This document shows, in pieces, positions 1 through 8,264 of a stretch of DNA of 64,000 nt. The stretch is from JACVRW01 sp963819115 (GTDB lineage: Bacteria; Actinomycetota; Thermoleophilia; Solirubrobacterales; Thermoleophilaceae). The notes under the pieces were generated by a model. The model did not search any database, was not told the origin of the DNA, and saw only the letters and a program-made list of their open reading frames with translations. The stretch spans positions 1,240,001 to 1,304,000 of the forward strand of contig CAWFUR010000011.1 in NCBI GenBank assembly GCA_963819115.1. The letters run 5' to 3'. The translations under genes were made by a program, and so were the position numbers. How positions within the stretch are numbered: the first letter of the stretch is position 1; each line of letters begins with the position of its first letter.

Positions 1-1226
1 CGCTCGAGATCCAGATCCGCACCGAGGCGATGCACCGCACCGCCGAGTTCGGCGTCGCCGCGCACTGGATCTACAAGGCGGACGGGTCGCGCCCGCCCGA
101 GGAGAAGGTGGAGTGGCTGCGCCAGCTGCTCGACTGGCAGCACGAGACCAAGGACCCCCAGGAGTTCGCCGAGACGCTGAAGGCCGACCTCTTCGAGGAC
201 GAGGTGTTCGTGTTCACGCCCAAGGGCGAGGTGAAGTCGCTCGCCTCAGGAGCCACTCCGCTCGACTTCGCCTACTCCGTGCACACCGACGTGGGCCACC
301 GCTGCGTGGGCGCGAAGGTGAACGGCAAGATCGTGCCGCTGCACTACGAGCTCCGCTCGGGCGACATCTGCGAGGTCCTGACCTCGAAGAAGGAACGCGG
401 CCCGTCGCGCGATTGGCTGTCGCTGGCCAAGACGACCCGCGCGCAGTCGAAGATCCGGGCCTGGTTCACGCGCGAGAAGCGTGAGGACTCGGAGCGCGGC
501 GGGCGCGAGATCCTGCACGAGAACCTCAAGCGCGCAGGGCTTCCGTCGCAGAAGATCGTGGGGTCGCCGCTGCTTGCGGACGTGATCCGCGAGATGGGCT
601 TCCAGAAGGGCGAGGACTTCTACATCGCCCTCGGCCAGTCGAAGATCTCGGCCAAGACCGTCACCTCCAAGCTGATGAGCCGGCTGAAGGAGGGCGAGTC
701 CGCGGTGGAGCCGGCCTCCGCGGCCACCGAGCTGCTGGAGCGGAAGGAGACGCCGAAGAAGACGGCGGCGTCGTCCACCTACGGCATCAAGGTCGACGGC
801 GTGAGCGACGTGATGCTCCGCCTGGCCAAGTGCTGCCGGCCGGTGCCCGGAGACCCGATCGTCGGCTACATCTCGCTCGGCAAGGGCATCACCATCCATC
901 ACGAGGCGTGCTCGAACGCCCACGCCCTCATGAAGAGCCCGGAGCGCTTCACGAAGGTGGAGTGGGAGGGGGACACCACCAGCTCCTTCCGGGTCGAGAT
1001 CCAGATCGACGCCTGGGACCGCCACCGGCTGCTCGAGGACCTGTCGCGTGCCTTCTCGGAGACCGGGATCAACATCCTCGAGGCCCGCTGCACGGTGGTC
1101 CACCCGATGGTCAAGAACCGGTTCGTGGTGGAGGTGGGGGACACCGCGGCGCTGAAGACCTGCGTCACCCGCCTGCGCAACATCGACTCGGTCTTCGACG
1201 CGTACCGCATAACTCCCACGACCTAG
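1..1226 (+). CDS. relA: Bifunctional (p)ppGpp synthetase/hydrolase RelA/SpoT, C-terminal part (5' truncated by the window)
   Basis: Cytoplasmic alarmone enzyme of the stringent response. The window starts inside the gene: codons run in frame from base 3 and begin with the end of the synthetase domain (EIQIRTEAMHRTAE..GVAAHW). A TGS domain follows (FVFTPKGEVKSLASGATPLDFAYSVHTD is split here as FVFTPKGEV then ATPLDFAYSVHTD), then a helical region, a Cys-containing segment (LAKCCRPVPGD, the conserved CC motif) and a C-terminal ACT domain reaching the TAG stop. The regulatory half is intact; the hydrolase domain and most of the synthetase lie outside the window. A palindromic repeat begins directly after the stop. 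Known for the family: the TGS/CC/ACT half senses the ribosome and amino-acid state. Identification is confident; the choice between RelA and Rel/Spo bifunctional naming cannot be made from this fragment. Confidence 0.95.
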   Translation, partial: LEIQIRTEAMHRTAEFGVAAHWIYKADGSRPPEEKVEWLRQLLDWQHETKDPQEFAETLKADLFEDEVFVFTPKGEVKSLASGATPLDFAYSVHTDVGHRCVGAKVNGKIVPLHYELRSGDICEVLTSKKERGPSRDWLSLAKTTRAQSKIRAWFTREKREDSERGGREILHENLKRAGLPSQKIVGSPLLADVIREMGFQKGEDFYIALGQSKISAKTVTSKLMSRLKEGESAVEPASAATELLERKETPKKTAASSTYGIKVDGVSDVMLRLAKCCRPVPGDPIVGYISLGKGITIHHEACSNAHALMKSPERFTKVEWEGDTTSSFRVEIQIDAWDRHRLLEDLSRAFSETGINILEARCTVVHPMVKNRFVVEVGDTAALKTCVTRLRNIDSVFDAYRITPTT

Positions 1227-1276
1227 GGAGGAGCGGAGCCCGATCGGTGATCGGGCGAGCACCGGACCATGTCTTC
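1227..1276 (+). repeat. Dispersed palindromic repeat, copy A
   Basis: Best-preserved copy of a roughly 50-bp element seen five times in the window. It reads GGAGGAGCGGAG, then the stem CCCGATC, loop GGT, stem GATCGGG, then CGAGCACCG and a tail CATGTCTTC. It starts on the base after the relA TAG, and its last bases overlap the stop codon of the convergent lipid kinase gene. The hairpin could form in the 3' end of the relA mRNA. Confidence 0.85.
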
Positions 1277-2264
1277 AGGAGACGGCCATGAGCGCGCGCG
1301 GCACGGCGCGGTACTCCGCCGCCTCGTGCTCGCCGATGTAGTCGCCGTCCACCTGAACCGGGAACGGGGTGCCGTCCGTGGACTCGACGCGCGCCGTATC
1401 GAGGAACGGAAGGCTCACCACCTGGCGGTGGCGGGCCACCGCACCGTCCCTGCCCGACAGCAGGCGGGGAATCAGGGTGGGCATCTCGAACAGGGTGGCG
1501 TTGCGAAGCACGGCCAGCGACAGCGACCCGTTCTGTAGCCCGGCTCCCTCCGCCACCCGGATGGGGCGGCGGCGAAAGTAGGTGAACGGATCGGAGTTCT
1601 GGATGATCACGGTCACGCCCTCGAGCTCCCTGCCACCGGCAATGACCCTGACGTGAGGAGGCCGGATCAGGTAGCGGCGGTTGAAGATGCCGACTGCGGC
1701 GTAGCTGTAGTACCACGCGCCGAAGCGGGCCTTTCGCCGCGGATGGGCATCCACGCGCTCGACGACGCTGGCGTCCAGGCCGATGCCTGACGAGAACACG
1801 AAGTGGCGCCCGTTCACCGAACCCAGGTCCACGGGGCGGGGATGGAAGTCATCCGCGATGCGCAGGAGGTGCTCCGTGGCGTCCACCACGTCGTTGGGGA
1901 TCCCAAGCGTGCGCGCCCACACGTTGGTCGATCCGCCCGGGAGCGCTGTGAGCGGGGTCTGGGTGCCGGCCAGCCCGTTGGCGGCCTCGTTCACGGTCCC
2001 GTCGCCGCCGAAGGCCACCACCACGTCGTAGCCCTCGCTCGCCGCCTCGCGGCAGATGCGCGTGGCGTGGTTCCGCTTCTCCGTCTCGATCGCCTCGACC
2101 GCGTAGCGGGACTGGAGCGCGTACACCACCAGGTTCTTCAGCCGGTCCGAGACCGTGGTGGCGTACGGGTTCACGATCACCAGCATCCGGCGCTTCGGGG
2201 AGCGGTCGGGGAGCAGCCGGGCGGCCAGGTCCTCGGCACGCTCGAGAGCGGTTTCCGGAGCCAC
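1275..2264 (-). CDS. Diacylglycerol kinase-like lipid kinase (DagK/YegS family)
   Basis: Predicted cytoplasmic or peripheral lipid kinase that phosphorylates diacylglycerol or a related lipid with ATP. The nucleotide-binding core is clear: LVIVNPYATT near the start, then VVAFGGDGTVNEAANGL (the GGDGT motif) and LPGGSTNVWARTLG. A C-terminal beta-sandwich ends with QVDGDYIGE..., typical of this fold. The length of about 300-330 aa fits the family. The start is uncertain: a GTG at 2264 gives 329 aa, and an ATG at 2186 directly before LVIVNP gives 303 aa; neither has a strong Shine-Dalgarno. The gene converges on relA and diverges from the large LuxR regulator. Substrate specificity (diacylglycerol, sphingoid base or a glycolipid precursor) cannot be read from the sequence. 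Confidence 0.85.
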   Translation of the reverse strand: MAPETALERAEDLAARLLPDRSPKRRMLVIVNPYATTVSDRLKNLVVYALQSRYAVEAIETEKRNHATRICREAASEGYDVVVAFGGDGTVNEAANGLAGTQTPLTALPGGSTNVWARTLGIPNDVVDATEHLLRIADDFHPRPVDLGSVNGRHFVFSSGIGLDASVVERVDAHPRRKARFGAWYYSYAAVGIFNRRYLIRPPHVRVIAGGRELEGVTVIIQNSDPFTYFRRRPIRVAEGAGLQNGSLSLAVLRNATLFEMPTLIPRLLSGRDGAVARHRQVVSLPFLDTARVESTDGTPFPVQVDGDYIGEHEAAEYRAVPRALMAVS

Positions 2265-2411
2265 GGTCGCCTCGGTACCCCGAGAGGCCCCGCCGGTTAC
2301 GCGCGACCACGACTTGCGCTCAGCCGGAGCGGCTTTAGGCTGGATGAGGGATGTCACCTCCCAGGGGTGCGGGCCGACGGGTATCCGCTGCGCCGCCCCC
2401 CGAGCAGTCAC

Positions 2412-5288
2412 TTGGAAGCGCGAGCCAAGACCGAACGGGCCCACGAGGCACCAGCCGCCGATGGCGCGCTCTTCGAGCGCGAGCCGGTGCTCGGGCTGGT
2501 GTCGGCCGCGCTCGACGGGCTGACCGCGGGCCGTGGGGCGGTCCTGGCCGTGGAGGGGCCCCATGGCTCGGGCAAGTCGGCCGTGCTGGACGTGGTTTCC
2601 GGTGAGGCACGGGCCCGGGGCCTCGAGCTGCTGGTGGCGAGCGGCCGAGACCTGGAGCAGCAGCTCGAACTCGGCGTGGCCCTGCAGCTCTTCGAGTCCC
2701 GCGTCCTGTCTGCCGGCGAGGAAGAGCGTGAGCGGCTGTTGTCCGGCCCGGCGGCCACGGCCCGGCCCCTCTTCGAGACCGGTCCCTGGGCGGCCACCGA
2801 CTCCGGCGACGCCGCGGCGCTCGTGCACGGCGTCTACCGCCTGGCGGTGAACCTGGCCGCCGCCGGGCCCCTGGTGCTCGTGGTGGACGACGCCGACGCG
2901 GCCGACGCCACCACCCTGCGATTCCTGCTCTACCTGGCGGGGCGGATCTCGGGCCTGCCCGTCACCCTGGTGGTGGCGGCCGGATCGGCGGTGGACTGCG
3001 TGGATCCCGACGCGCTGGGCGAGCTTCTGGGCCGGCCCACCACGCTCAGGTCCCGCCTCGAGCCGCTGAGTCCCGAGGCCACCTCGGCGTGGCTACGAGC
3101 CTCCTTCTTCCCCGATGCCCACGAAGTTTTCTGCGGCGCGGTGTACGAGGCGAGCGGAGGCAGCCCGTGGCTGATCCGTGAGCTCTCACACGACCTGGCC
3201 GCGCGCGGCGTTGACCCATCCGCCACCGCCGCTCCCGCCGTGCACGCCACGGCACCCGCGTCGGTGGCCGAGACCGTGATGCGGCGGGCCCGCGCACTGG
3301 CGCCCGAGGCGGCCGACCTGCTCGAGGCCGCCGCGGTGCTCGGTCCGGGAACCGAGCCGCGTCACGCGGCGGCCCTCGCCGGGCTCGACCGGGCGCAGGC
3401 TGCGCGGATGGGGGACAGGCTGGCCGCCGCCGGCGTGCTGGCCGACCAAGACGGGCTCACCCTCGTGCATCCCGCGGTCCAGGCGGCCGTGTGCTCGTCG
3501 CTCCCGGCCGGAGTTCTCGCCGAGGCGCACCTCCGCGCCGCCCGGGTGCTCGCGGACGAGGACGCGCACCCCGAGGAGATCGCGCGGCACCTGCTCCACG
3601 CCAGCCGGGGCGGCGGCGACTGGGTGATCGCCGTGCTGCGCCGCACGGCCGCGCGCGCGCTGGCCCAAGGGAACGCCGGACGGGCGGTGCAGCTGCTCGA
3701 GCGCGCCCGGCAGGAGCCCGCCGCCGAGGAGGAACGAGCCCACGTTCTGCTGGAGCTGGGAAGGGCCGAGGCCATCACCGGCTCGCCCGATGCCGCCGGC
3801 CGGCTCACCGACGCGATCGAGCGTTTGCCCGGCGAGCAGGAGCGCGCGCAGGCAGCCCTGGACGCCGGCCGGACGCTGTTGGCGCTGGGACGGCTCTCCG
3901 ATGCCGCCGCGGCATTCGAGCAGGGAGTCGGCTACGCCCGCGAGGGAACCGATCTGGGCGGGCTGCTGCGGGCGGCTCGCGCGACCGTGCTGAGGATGCT
4001 GCGCGGCCGGGCCGGCGTTGTGGCGGAGCCCCACGAGGCCCCGGCCGACGGACGGACGGCCACCGACCGCGCGCTGCTCGCGGAGCTCGCGATCGACGCC
4101 GCACTGCGCGGAGAGCCGCGCGAGCGGACGCTCGAGCTGGCCAGCGGCGCGCTGGCCCGGGGTGCTCTGCTCGACGACGACACCGCCGACGGCATCGCCT
4201 ACTACTTGGCGGCCGCTGCGCTCACCATCTCCGAGCACCTGCAGATGGCCGAGGCCGCCCTGGCCGCGGCGGTGGACGACGCCCGCTCTCGCGGGTCGGC
4301 CCTCGGCCTGGCCACCGCCTCTCACTTCAGCGCCTACGCGATCATGCGCCGCGGTCGCGTGCCGGCCGCCGCCGCGGCCGCTCAGGACGCGCTCGCCGGC
4401 CGCCGTCACGGCTGGGGTCTCGCGGTCCCGTCCGCCCAGGCGCTCCTGGCCGAATGTCTGATCGAGACCGGGGACGTGCAGGGGGCGGCGCGGCAGATCG
4501 AGCTGGCCGGAGAGCTGGACGGAGAGGATGCGCTTTCCCGGCTATCGGTCCTCGCCGGGCGCGGGCGGCTGCATCTCATCGGGAACCGGCCCCAGGACGC
4601 ACTCACCGACTTCATGGCCTGCGGGGACATCCTCGCCGCGGCGGGCGCGCCCAACCCGTCCGTACTGCCCTGGCGCTCGGGCGCCTCACGGGCGCTCTGG
4701 GTCCTGGGCGACCACGATGAGGCCCGACTGCTGGCCGACGAGGAGCTTTCCCTGGCCCGTGAGTTCGGCGCTCCCGGGCCGATCGGCAGGGCCCTGCGCA
4801 CGCTGGCCGGGATGGAGGAGGGAACGCGCGCGATCGCCCCGCTGGAGGAGGCGGTTAGTTGCCTCGAGGACGCGCCCACGGCGCTCGAACGCGCTCGGGC
4901 ACTGGTGGAGCTCGGCTCCGCGCTCCGGCGCGCCCGGCGGCCGCGCGACGCTCGCGACCCGCTCAGGCGCGGCCTCGACCTGGCCCAGCGCTGCGGCGCC
5001 GCGGACCTGGCCGGCCGCGCGATGCGCGAGGTCACCGCCGCGGGAGCTCGTCCGCGCCGCACCGCGCTCCACGGTCTCGAGGCATTGACACCGCGGGAGC
5101 TCCAGACGGCGGGACTGGCCGCGGAGGGCATGTCCAACCGCGAGATCGCGGCGACCCTCTACGTGACCCTCAAAACCGTGGAGTGGCACCTGAAGCACAC
5201 CTACGGCAAGCTCGGGATCTCGTCCCGGGCGGAGCTCGCACGGGCCCTGGCACCGCGCCCACTTCCGCCCGACCACCGTCCCGACTGA
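2412..5288 (+). CDS. Large ATP-binding LuxR-family transcriptional regulator (LAL/MalT-like)
   Basis: About 958 aa. An N-terminal AAA/NACHT-like ATPase carries Walker A GPHGSGKS (Lys near residue 55) and a Walker B-like LVLVVDDADAAD. A long Ala/Leu/Arg-rich helical TPR-like middle follows, then a C-terminal LuxR helix-turn-helix: LTPRELQTAGLAAEGMSN..., KTVEWHLKHTYGKLGI. Such proteins are large ligand- or partner-responsive activators. The start is a choice: TTG 2412 gives a protein beginning just before the ATPase domain, while GTG 2367 would add 15 residues; neither has a good ribosome-binding site. The gene diverges from the lipid kinase. Nothing in the sequence points to a specific target; an autoregulatory or envelope role would be speculation. 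Confidence 0.85.
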   Translation: MEARAKTERAHEAPAADGALFEREPVLGLVSAALDGLTAGRGAVLAVEGPHGSGKSAVLDVVSGEARARGLELLVASGRDLEQQLELGVALQLFESRVLSAGEEERERLLSGPAATARPLFETGPWAATDSGDAAALVHGVYRLAVNLAAAGPLVLVVDDADAADATTLRFLLYLAGRISGLPVTLVVAAGSAVDCVDPDALGELLGRPTTLRSRLEPLSPEATSAWLRASFFPDAHEVFCGAVYEASGGSPWLIRELSHDLAARGVDPSATAAPAVHATAPASVAETVMRRARALAPEAADLLEAAAVLGPGTEPRHAAALAGLDRAQAARMGDRLAAAGVLADQDGLTLVHPAVQAAVCSSLPAGVLAEAHLRAARVLADEDAHPEEIARHLLHASRGGGDWVIAVLRRTAARALAQGNAGRAVQLLERARQEPAAEEERAHVLLELGRAEAITGSPDAAGRLTDAIERLPGEQERAQAALDAGRTLLALGRLSDAAAAFEQGVGYAREGTDLGGLLRAARATVLRMLRGRAGVVAEPHEAPADGRTATDRALLAELAIDAALRGEPRERTLELASGALARGALLDDDTADGIAYYLAAAALTISEHLQMAEAALAAAVDDARSRGSALGLATASHFSAYAIMRRGRVPAAAAAAQDALAGRRHGWGLAVPSAQALLAECLIETGDVQGAARQIELAGELDGEDALSRLSVLAGRGRLHLIGNRPQDALTDFMACGDILAAAGAPNPSVLPWRSGASRALWVLGDHDEARLLADEELSLAREFGAPGPIGRALRTLAGMEEGTRAIAPLEEAVSCLEDAPTALERARALVELGSALRRARRPRDARDPLRRGLDLAQRCGAADLAGRAMREVTAAGARPRRTALHGLEALTPRELQTAGLAAEGMSNREIAATLYVTLKTVEWHLKHTYGKLGISSRAELARALAPRPLPPDHRPD

Positions 5289-5353
5289 GCCTCCCCGGGA
5301 GGCCCCGCGAAGTTTCGGCACGGCGCGGCCTGGGCAACAAATGTCCGGACGAT

Positions 5354-5397
5354 GCGGGGTGAGGTGGAAGAGACTCAAGCCCTCACCCGTTTTCGTC
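5354..5397 (+). terminator. Probable intrinsic terminator of the LuxR regulator
   Basis: A hairpin formed by CGGGGTGAGG and CCCTCACCCG (one bulged G) is followed by GTTTTCG. It lies about 65 nt after the regulator stop and before the next start codon, so it probably ends that transcript. Confidence 0.5.
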
Positions 5398-5438
5398 GAT
5401 ATACCCCCCGAGGTCCAGCTTCGCTGGGACCCTCGCCT

Positions 5439-5819
5439 ATGAGACGCAGTCTCACACTCGCACTGGACGATTTCGGCCAGGCCACACTTCAGGTGGAGGC
5501 CGGTCGCCTCTCGCTCTCCACCGAAGAGCTCGTTGGCCAGGCCGCGCTCTACTACCTGGAGGACCGTCCTTCGGGACGGCCGGCGCTCCGAGTGCCGCGC
5601 TTCTCCCGCGACCCCGCCGAGAAGACCGTGGATCTCGAGCTGGATCTCGACCACGAGACGTGGGAAGAGCTGGAGTCAGAGGCGCTGCGCCAGCGCGTGA
5701 CCATCGAGCGCCTCGTGGAGCACGCGGCCCTCTACCTGATGGCCGATCTGGACTCGGGCCGGGTGGCCACCCGGATTCCCGCCGACGAAGACTCGCCGGC
5801 GCACGACCACGAACGCTAA
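5439..5819 (+). CDS. Hypothetical protein with internal duplication
   Basis: A 126-aa acidic soluble protein of unknown function. Two halves share a pattern: residues ~30-55 (EELVGQAALYYLED...GRPALRVPRF) and ~85-115 (IERLVEHAALYLMADLDSGRVATRIP). Each looks like a helix 'LV-x2-AALY' followed by a short strand ending in R-V/I-P, which is reminiscent of a duplicated ribbon-helix-helix-like unit, although DNA binding is not shown. The ATG at 5439 is chosen because the duplicated core starts just after it; an upstream in-frame ATG at 5352 would add 29 residues overlapping a terminator hairpin. A small GGTCCAGC-TTC-GCTGGGACC hairpin sits directly before the start. The next gene converges. Confidence 0.65.
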   Translation: MRRSLTLALDDFGQATLQVEAGRLSLSTEELVGQAALYYLEDRPSGRPALRVPRFSRDPAEKTVDLELDLDHETWEELESEALRQRVTIERLVEHAALYLMADLDSGRVATRIPADEDSPAHDHER

Positions 5820-5848
5820 TCCCGCCGTTTCCAGGCTAGGAGCCGCCC

Positions 5849-6463
5849 TCAGGCCACGACGGGAGCGGCGTCCAGGTCGCGGAGGGCGATCTGGAGTGCT
5901 CCGCGGCCGCGGTGGTGCAGGCCGTGGATCGAGCCCTCGGACTTGCCGAGGCGACGGGCGATCTCGCCCGGTGAGAGACCGGCGATGTGCCGCAGGATGA
6001 GTACCTGGCGCTGCTCCTCGGGGAGGCCCGCCAGCGCTTCGCGCAGGCACTGAGAGCGCTCGAACCCGAGCTGTTCATGGCCCTCGTCGCTCGTGCGGAC
6101 CTCCTCGACCGGAATCTGGCGGCGGCCGCGAACGTGATCGAGGGCCACATTGCGGGAGACGGTGAGGATCCAGGCGGCGAAGGGCACCTCGCGCTCCTCG
6201 TAGCGCCGGATCGCGGTCATCAGCTTGGCGAAGACGTTCTGCGTCACGTCCTCGGCCTCGTGAGGGTCGCGAACGATGCTGCGCACGTAGGCGCACACGT
6301 CATCGGCGAAGCGGACGTAGAGGAAGTGGAGTGCGGAAACGTCGCCCTCCTTGGCCCGCGCCACGGCCTGGCGCACGAGCTCCGGCTCGTCTGCCCGACG
6401 CGAGAAACGACCAGGCACGGCAGACGATGCGGCGTGCACATCGAGCCTTCCACTCATACCCAC
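5849..6463 (-). CDS. ECF-type RNA polymerase sigma-70 family factor
   Basis: About 204 aa with the two DNA- and core-binding regions of an ECF sigma factor. Region 2 (~40-105) contains DPHEAEDVTQNVFAKLM and VPFAAWILTVSRNVALDHVRGR; region 4 (~140-195) contains LPEEQRQVLILRHIAGLSPGEIA and the helix-turn-helix ending in SIHGLHHRGR. It directs RNA polymerase to an alternative promoter class. The start may be GTG 6463 or ATG 6457; a GGGGGA ribosome-binding site lies just upstream. No anti-sigma factor gene is adjacent on the same strand, so its control is not evident. It converges with the duplicated-domain protein. Confidence 0.9.
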   Translation of the reverse strand: MGMSGRLDVHAASSAVPGRFSRRADEPELVRQAVARAKEGDVSALHFLYVRFADDVCAYVRSIVRDPHEAEDVTQNVFAKLMTAIRRYEEREVPFAAWILTVSRNVALDHVRGRRQIPVEEVRTSDEGHEQLGFERSQCLREALAGLPEEQRQVLILRHIAGLSPGEIARRLGKSEGSIHGLHHRGRGALQIALRDLDAAPVVA

Positions 6464-6601
6464 GAGTCCCCCACGGATCGGTACGACATATGCCTCGCGG
6501 GCTCAACCCCTGCGCCCACAAATGACCAGAAAGCGACCCTACGCCCGGTGGGTTAGCGCTGCACTAGGGTGGCCGCCCTAGTATTTAGATTACGTACAGG
6601 C

Positions 6602-7666
6602 CTAGGCGATCGAGACCTCCGCTCCGTCGCCCACGGTCACACGCAGGGCTCGGGGCAGGCGGAACTCGCGGAACACGCGGGAGCCGGCCCCGATCACGCT
6701 CGCCTCAAGCCGGCCGGACAGATGCTGAACCCGGGCGCCGGGGAACAGAATCGAGTGCTCGATCTCCGCCCCCTCGACCACGACGTTGGGCCCGATCGAG
6801 GTGTAGGGACCCACGTAGGCGTGGGAGATGCGGGCCCCCGGACCGATGATCACGGGCCCGCGGATCACGCTCGAGTCGATCTCGGCCGTGGGGTGGGCGA
6901 TCACGGGTCCCTGGATGTTCGAGCGAGTGATGTCGCAGTCGGTGTGGTCGCTGCGGACGCCCTCGAGGGCGAAGCGGTTGCCGGCGAGCAGGGCGTCGGC
7001 GTCGTGGCCGAACCTCCACCAGTCGCCCACCCGCCGGGTGCGAACCTGGCCGCCGCCGAGCAGCAGCGAGTCCGCCAGGTGCTCGAGCTCGTGGCCCGGT
7101 GCCGGATCGGCACCGGCCGCGGCCTCGACGACGCCCGGGCCCAGCAGGGCCACCCCGGCTGGGGCGCAGTGATCGTCGAACGGCGACGAGGATCGGCGCG
7201 AGCGCAGGTCCACGACCCCGCCGTCGTGTCCGGCGGTCTGCTGTACGAAGAGAAGCGCCTCGCCGTCCCCGGCCTCCTCGTCGCGCAGGAGCGCGGGCAG
7301 GCTCTGGCGGGAGAGGCTGTCGGCCAGATGGAGCACGAAAGGCTGTCCGTCCAGGTATTCGTCGAGGCTTGCGAGGGAGGCGCCCACGCCGTCGCCCGCC
7401 GAGCGCTCCAGCCAGGTGAGGTCGAATCGCCACCCGGCGCGGGCCACGGCTCCGCTGCTCCGGGTGGAGAGTCCGGTGGGCGCGAGCACGGCCACCTCCT
7501 CGAGTCCCCCGGCCTCGAGCCATTCGAGCGCGTGCTCCAGGAGTGGCCGGTTGGCCACGGGAAGCAGGGGCGGGGGGGCCAATTCGCCCCGGACGAGTGA
7601 GCCGTTGCCGGGAGCGGAATGGGGGCGAGCCGGCTGGGCGAGAATCACCGCCTTGGTGGGCTTCAC
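6602..7666 (-). CDS. Nucleotidyltransferase-fold/left-handed beta-helix protein with degenerate active site
   Basis: About 354 aa. The N-terminal half resembles glucose-1-phosphate nucleotidyltransferases (KAVILA at the start, PPLLPVANRPLLEHALEWL, LHLADSL). The C-terminal half has hexapeptide repeats (SVIRGPVIIGPGARI, AYVGPYTSIGPNVVVEGAEIEHS). The canonical GGxGTRLRP loop is replaced by QPARPHSAPG, and the usual PK(P/Q)LLP lysine is replaced by proline (APPPLLP), so catalysis is doubtful. A GTG at 7666 is the chosen start; longer forms would extend into non-coding DNA. It may be a regulatory or inactive relative of RmlA-type enzymes serving the adjacent polysaccharide genes. Function is inferred only. 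Confidence 0.75.
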   Translation of the reverse strand: MKPTKAVILAQPARPHSAPGNGSLVRGELAPPPLLPVANRPLLEHALEWLEAGGLEEVAVLAPTGLSTRSSGAVARAGWRFDLTWLERSAGDGVGASLASLDEYLDGQPFVLHLADSLSRQSLPALLRDEEAGDGEALLFVQQTAGHDGGVVDLRSRRSSSPFDDHCAPAGVALLGPGVVEAAAGADPAPGHELEHLADSLLLGGGQVRTRRVGDWWRFGHDADALLAGNRFALEGVRSDHTDCDITRSNIQGPVIAHPTAEIDSSVIRGPVIIGPGARISHAYVGPYTSIGPNVVVEGAEIEHSILFPGARVQHLSGRLEASVIGAGSRVFREFRLPRALRVTVGDGAEVSIA

Positions 7667-8264
7667 GATTGAGTAACGCGCCGAGTCCGCCCGTTCTCCT
7701 TCGCACTTCGCGCGTCCGCGGCTGAGATTTGGCCCATGCCGTCGCTCGCCGGGCCGCGGACCCCTCCCTCGGCGGCCTCTTCCTGAACCTTGGAGGGGGG
7801 ACACGCGAGGGGCGTGGAGATAGCTTCGGAAGTGCAAGTAGGCGGCTTCGGCCGCACGATCGGAAGGCAGCCGTTCATTGGATGAGGTGACGCCCGCCAC
7901 GTATCCGGTGCCCGCCCCGCGGGTGCCCGCGTCGTTTCGGGCGCTCGCGCCCCGGGACGAGGAGCGAAGCGGGTCTTTCCCAGGCGAGACCTTCCGTCGG
8001 GCGGTAGTCACGGACCCGTCACCGTAGCCCCACAACCCGGGCGCGGGCGAGCGAGCGGAGGCCTCTTCTTCAGGTGACCCTCGCTCCGCCCGCGCCCGTT
8101 GGGCCGGCCTTCCGGGGGCGGTCCACGGGGCGGTCCACGGGGCGGTCCACGGGGCGGGCTTCTCGCGCGCGCACACGCGAGACGCGCCGGTGTGCGGCGA
8201 TGGCCAGCCGAGAACCCGCAATCTCCGTGAAAGGACCGGCGCCCTGCGCCCGTTGATACCTACG
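7667..8264. other. Intergenic region between divergent genes, no convincing gene
   Basis: About 600 bp separate the nucleotidyltransferase-like gene (minus) from the LuxR gene (plus). A short minus-strand frame at 7663-7878 has no recognisable protein character. The region is GC-rich and contains a short tandem repeat near 8115-8157. It presumably carries divergent promoters, but no clear -35/-10 pair is visible. Confidence 0.5.
8115..8157. repeat. Short tandem repeat, 12-bp unit
   Basis: About 3.5 direct copies of GGGGCGGTCCAC lie in the intergenic region upstream of the LuxR gene. The copies are identical, which suggests recent slippage; no function is apparent. Confidence 0.85.

Noticed and set aside
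1803..2411. Upstream extension of the large LuxR regulator to 1803
   Set aside because: The first 200 residues would overlap the divergent lipid kinase antisense and have no domain character.
7663..7878. Small minus-strand frame in the 7.7-8.3 kb gap
   Set aside because: No signal, motif or plausible ribosome-binding site; the composition looks like translated non-coding DNA.
8115..8157. Direct repeats as a possible CRISPR array
   Set aside because: Units are only 12 bp with no spacers and no cas genes; it is a simple tandem repeat.
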